NCBI GenBank assembly: GCA_041917755.1 | Contig: JAYRWY010000007.1 | Location: 186,001 to 250,000 of the forward strand | DNA length: 64,000 nucleotides | DNA from: RGZA01 sp041917755 | GTDB taxonomy: Bacteria > Pseudomonadota > Alphaproteobacteria > UBA9219 > RGZA01 | Direction: 5' to 3' | In this document: one piece after another, positions 62,361 to 64,000 of the stretch | How positions within the stretch are numbered: position 1 is the stretch's first letter | How the letters are laid out: each line of letters opens with the position of its first letter | Notes under the pieces: generated by a model | What the model was told of the DNA's origin: nothing | Database searches by the model: none | Seen by the model: only the letters and a program-made list of their open reading frames with translations | Program-made: the position numbers and the translations under genes

Positions 62361-62421
62361 CAACCGACTGGATGTGCCTGATTAAAGGGCGGATTTGGTG
62401 CGGCTTTTTTTGTTTTTTGTT
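62361..62421 (+). terminator. Attenuator-like hairpin before rpsM
   Basis: AAAAAAAGC (62361-62369) pairs with GCTTTTTTT (62413-62421), extended by GCA/TGC and CC/GG inner pairs. The descending arm is itself the T-run. It lies 41 bases before the GTG start, inside the leader. Confidence 0.5.
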
Positions 62422-62462
62422 TTTGGGTTTTAGTTTTACTTTTTGTTTCTGAGGAGAAGCGC

Positions 62463-62843
62463 GTGGCTCGTATTGCTGGTGTCAACATACCTACAAATAA
62501 ACCGGTATGGATTTCGTTACGTTACATTTTTGGTGTAGGCCCAAAGCGCGCACGCGACATTTGTGATGCCCTCTCCATTCCTGATGCAAAGCGCGTCAAT
62601 CAACTGACCGATAATGAAGTTTTAAAAATTCGCGAATTCATTGACGCGACATTTAAAGTAGAAGGCGATCTTCGCCGTGACATCGCCATGAACATTAAGC
62701 GTTTGATGGATCTTGGTTGCTACCGTGGCCTTCGTCATCGCAAAGGATTGCCTGTTCGTGGTCAACGTACACACACCAATGCGCGTACCCGTAAGGGCCC
62801 AGCTAAGCCAATCGCTGGCAAGAAAATCGCTACCAAGAAATAA
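62463..62843 (+). CDS. rpsM: 30S ribosomal protein uS13
   Basis: A 126-residue head protein starting at GTG 62463: ARIAGVNIPTNKPVWISLRY, GVGPKRARDICD, RGLRHRKGLPVRGQRTHTNA. GAGGAGAAGC gives a strong ribosome binding site. The GTG start may lower initiation. Confidence 0.97.
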   Translation: MARIAGVNIPTNKPVWISLRYIFGVGPKRARDICDALSIPDAKRVNQLTDNEVLKIREFIDATFKVEGDLRRDIAMNIKRLMDLGCYRGLRHRKGLPVRGQRTHTNARTRKGPAKPIAGKKIATKK

Positions 62844-62872
62844 TTGAAATATAACTTTGAAGGACATTGATC

Positions 62873-63307
62873 ATGGCTGAACCAAAAAAAGCTACTGCGA
62901 AAAAAGAAGGCGATAAAGCCGGCGCAGGTGCTCCCCGTACCAAGCGCAAAGAACGCAAGAATATTGCGGTTGGCGTTGCAAAGGTGAACTCCACCTTTAA
63001 TAACACCCTTGTGACCATCAGTGATGCACAAGGCAACACCATCGCATGGTCATCGTCAGGCGTGGTTGGCTTTAAGGGCTCACGTCGTTCAACCCCGTAT
63101 GCTGCACAGATGGCAGCCGAAGATGCGGGCAAGAAGGCGATGGAACATGGCATGCGTTCCCTTGAAGTAGAAGTAAAGGGTCCTGGTGCTGGTCGTGAAT
63201 CAGCTTTGCGTGCATTGCAGTCGGTTGGATTTATTATCACCTCCATTAAGGACGTGACCCCAATCCCGCACAATGGCGTTCGCCCTCCAAAACGCCGCCG
63301 CGTGTAA
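62873..63307 (+). CDS. rpsK: 30S ribosomal protein uS11
   Basis: A 144-residue platform protein from ATG 62873; the frame opens at TTG 62867, less likely. A Lys/Ala-rich N-terminal extension is followed by NIAVGVAKVNSTFNNTLVTI, GNTIAWSSSGVVGFKGSRR, DVTPIPHNGVRPPKRRRV. Confidence 0.97.
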   Translation: MAEPKKATAKKEGDKAGAGAPRTKRKERKNIAVGVAKVNSTFNNTLVTISDAQGNTIAWSSSGVVGFKGSRRSTPYAAQMAAEDAGKKAMEHGMRSLEVEVKGPGAGRESALRALQSVGFIITSIKDVTPIPHNGVRPPKRRRV

Positions 63308-63380
63308 GTCGCCATTGGCGCACCGCGTTGGTGTTTAAAAAGTTTTTGTTTTCTAACCCTTTTACCCGAGGAATAAACGA

Positions 63381-64000
63381 ATGTCGCAGATGCTGCAGAA
63401 AAACTGGAAGCAACTTATTCAAGCTAATAAGCAAGTTGGACAAAGCGTTGATTTAACCCGTTTCGCAACCTTGGTAGCTGAGCCGCTGGAACGTGGTTTT
63501 GGTACTACCCTTGGTAACGCATTGCGCCGCGTATTGTTGTCATCACTTCAAGGCGCTGCTGTAACCTCCATCCAAATTGATGGTGTGTTGCACGAGTTCT
63601 CATCCATTCCTGGTGTACGTGAAGACGTAACCGACATCGTGTTGAACATTAAGTCTCTTGCTTTGCGCATGCATAGCGAAGGCCCACGTAAGATGCGCCT
63701 TTCCGCAGAAGGTCCTGGCGAAGTACGTGCCAAGGCAATTCAAACCGGTTCAGAAATCGAAATCATGAATCCAGAATTGGTGATTTGCACCTTGGACAAC
63801 GGCGCAAAGCTGAACATCGAATTCACCGTTGAAACCGGTAAGGGTTATGTTCCTGCTTCACAAAACCGCAAGGAAGATTCACCAATTGGCCTGATCCCCA
63901 TCGACAGCCTGTATTCACCTGCACGTAAGGTGTCCTTCAAGGTTGAAAACAGCCGCGTTGGTCAAGTCACCGACTATGACAAGTTGTCATTGCAAGTTGA
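63381..64000 (+). CDS. rpoA: RNA polymerase alpha subunit, 3' truncated
   Basis: The first ~206 residues of the alpha subunit (N-terminal dimerisation domain), cut by the window end. Seen: LVAEPLERGFGTTLGNALRR, SSLQGAAVTSIQIDGVLHEF, GVREDVTDIVLNIK. CGAGGAATAAACGA precedes ATG 63381. It completes the alpha operon order rpsM-rpsK-rpoA, without rpsD between. Confidence 0.97.
   Translation, partial: MSQMLQKNWKQLIQANKQVGQSVDLTRFATLVAEPLERGFGTTLGNALRRVLLSSLQGAAVTSIQIDGVLHEFSSIPGVREDVTDIVLNIKSLALRMHSEGPRKMRLSAEGPGEVRAKAIQTGSEIEIMNPELVICTLDNGAKLNIEFTVETGKGYVPASQNRKEDSPIGLIPIDSLYSPARKVSFKVENSRVGQVTDYDKLSLQV

Larger units (their letters stand above)
62152..62462 (+). other. Leader region of the rpsM operon
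   Basis: A 311 bp gap containing a promoter (62257-62285), a stem-loop (62301-62346) and an attenuator-like hairpin (62361-62421), each listed separately. I see no small gene in it. Confidence 0.7.

Noticed and set aside
1..64000. CRISPR arrays, insertion sequences and rRNA genes
   Set aside because: I looked for regularly spaced repeats, transposase motifs and 16S/23S signatures and found none in the window.

Overview
The window is chromosomal DNA from an alphaproteobacterium of moderate GC. The evidence is a Shemin-pathway 5-aminolevulinate synthase (HemA), a membrane-anchored cytochrome c divergent from kdsB-pheA, a head-tail cluster of the Rhodobacter gene transfer agent (GTA) type, a DUF6456-like protein, and the contiguous str-S10-spc-alpha ribosomal superoperon. 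Nothing fixes the genus. A Micavibrio-like or other free-living lineage outside Rhodobacterales is only a guess.

Layout: (1) 1-8068 holds an M23 peptidase (5' truncated), a methyltransferase, smc, epmA, a DUF6456-like protein and hemA (minus). (2) 8259-24784 is a nearly one-directional 16.5 kb GTA/prophage-like cluster: terminase, portal, protease, capsid, connectors, tail tube, chaperones, hub proteins, tape measure, NlpC peptidase, megatron, an SGNH esterase and a lysis cassette (one-TM protein, GH24 lysozyme, 3-TM holin). It has no integrase, repressor or replication genes. Its tape-measure gene has moved downstream of the hub genes, and an opposite-strand lipoprotein gene sits at the junction. 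(3) 24787-40290 is housekeeping and accessory: pheA, kdsB, cytochrome c, tRNA-Leu(CAA), a DUF1513 protein, an OmpA lipoprotein, the CCA-adding enzyme, gyrB, two peptidoglycan enzymes without signal peptides, a cupredoxin/FTR1 iron-uptake pair, gshA, rsmE and two tandem TSUP permeases. (4) 40578-57197 is rpsL-rpsG-fusA-tuf, then rpsJ through rplO (rpmD is missing), then secY and adk. (5) 57198-62462 is an accessory block between adk and rpsM: a DUF6236-like protein, an MFS transporter, and a three-gene module of response regulator, CheX-like phosphatase and membrane CheA-like kinase. (6) 62463-64000 is rpsM, rpsK and the start of rpoA.

The items most worth a second look are the GTA-like cluster with its built-in lysis genes and rearranged tape measure, the RR-CheX-membrane CheA module inside a ribosomal superoperon, the signal-less peptidoglycan hydrolase pair, the absence of rpmD, and structured leaders or attenuators in front of rpsL and rpsM. 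All family names come from reading motifs by eye; no database search was run.
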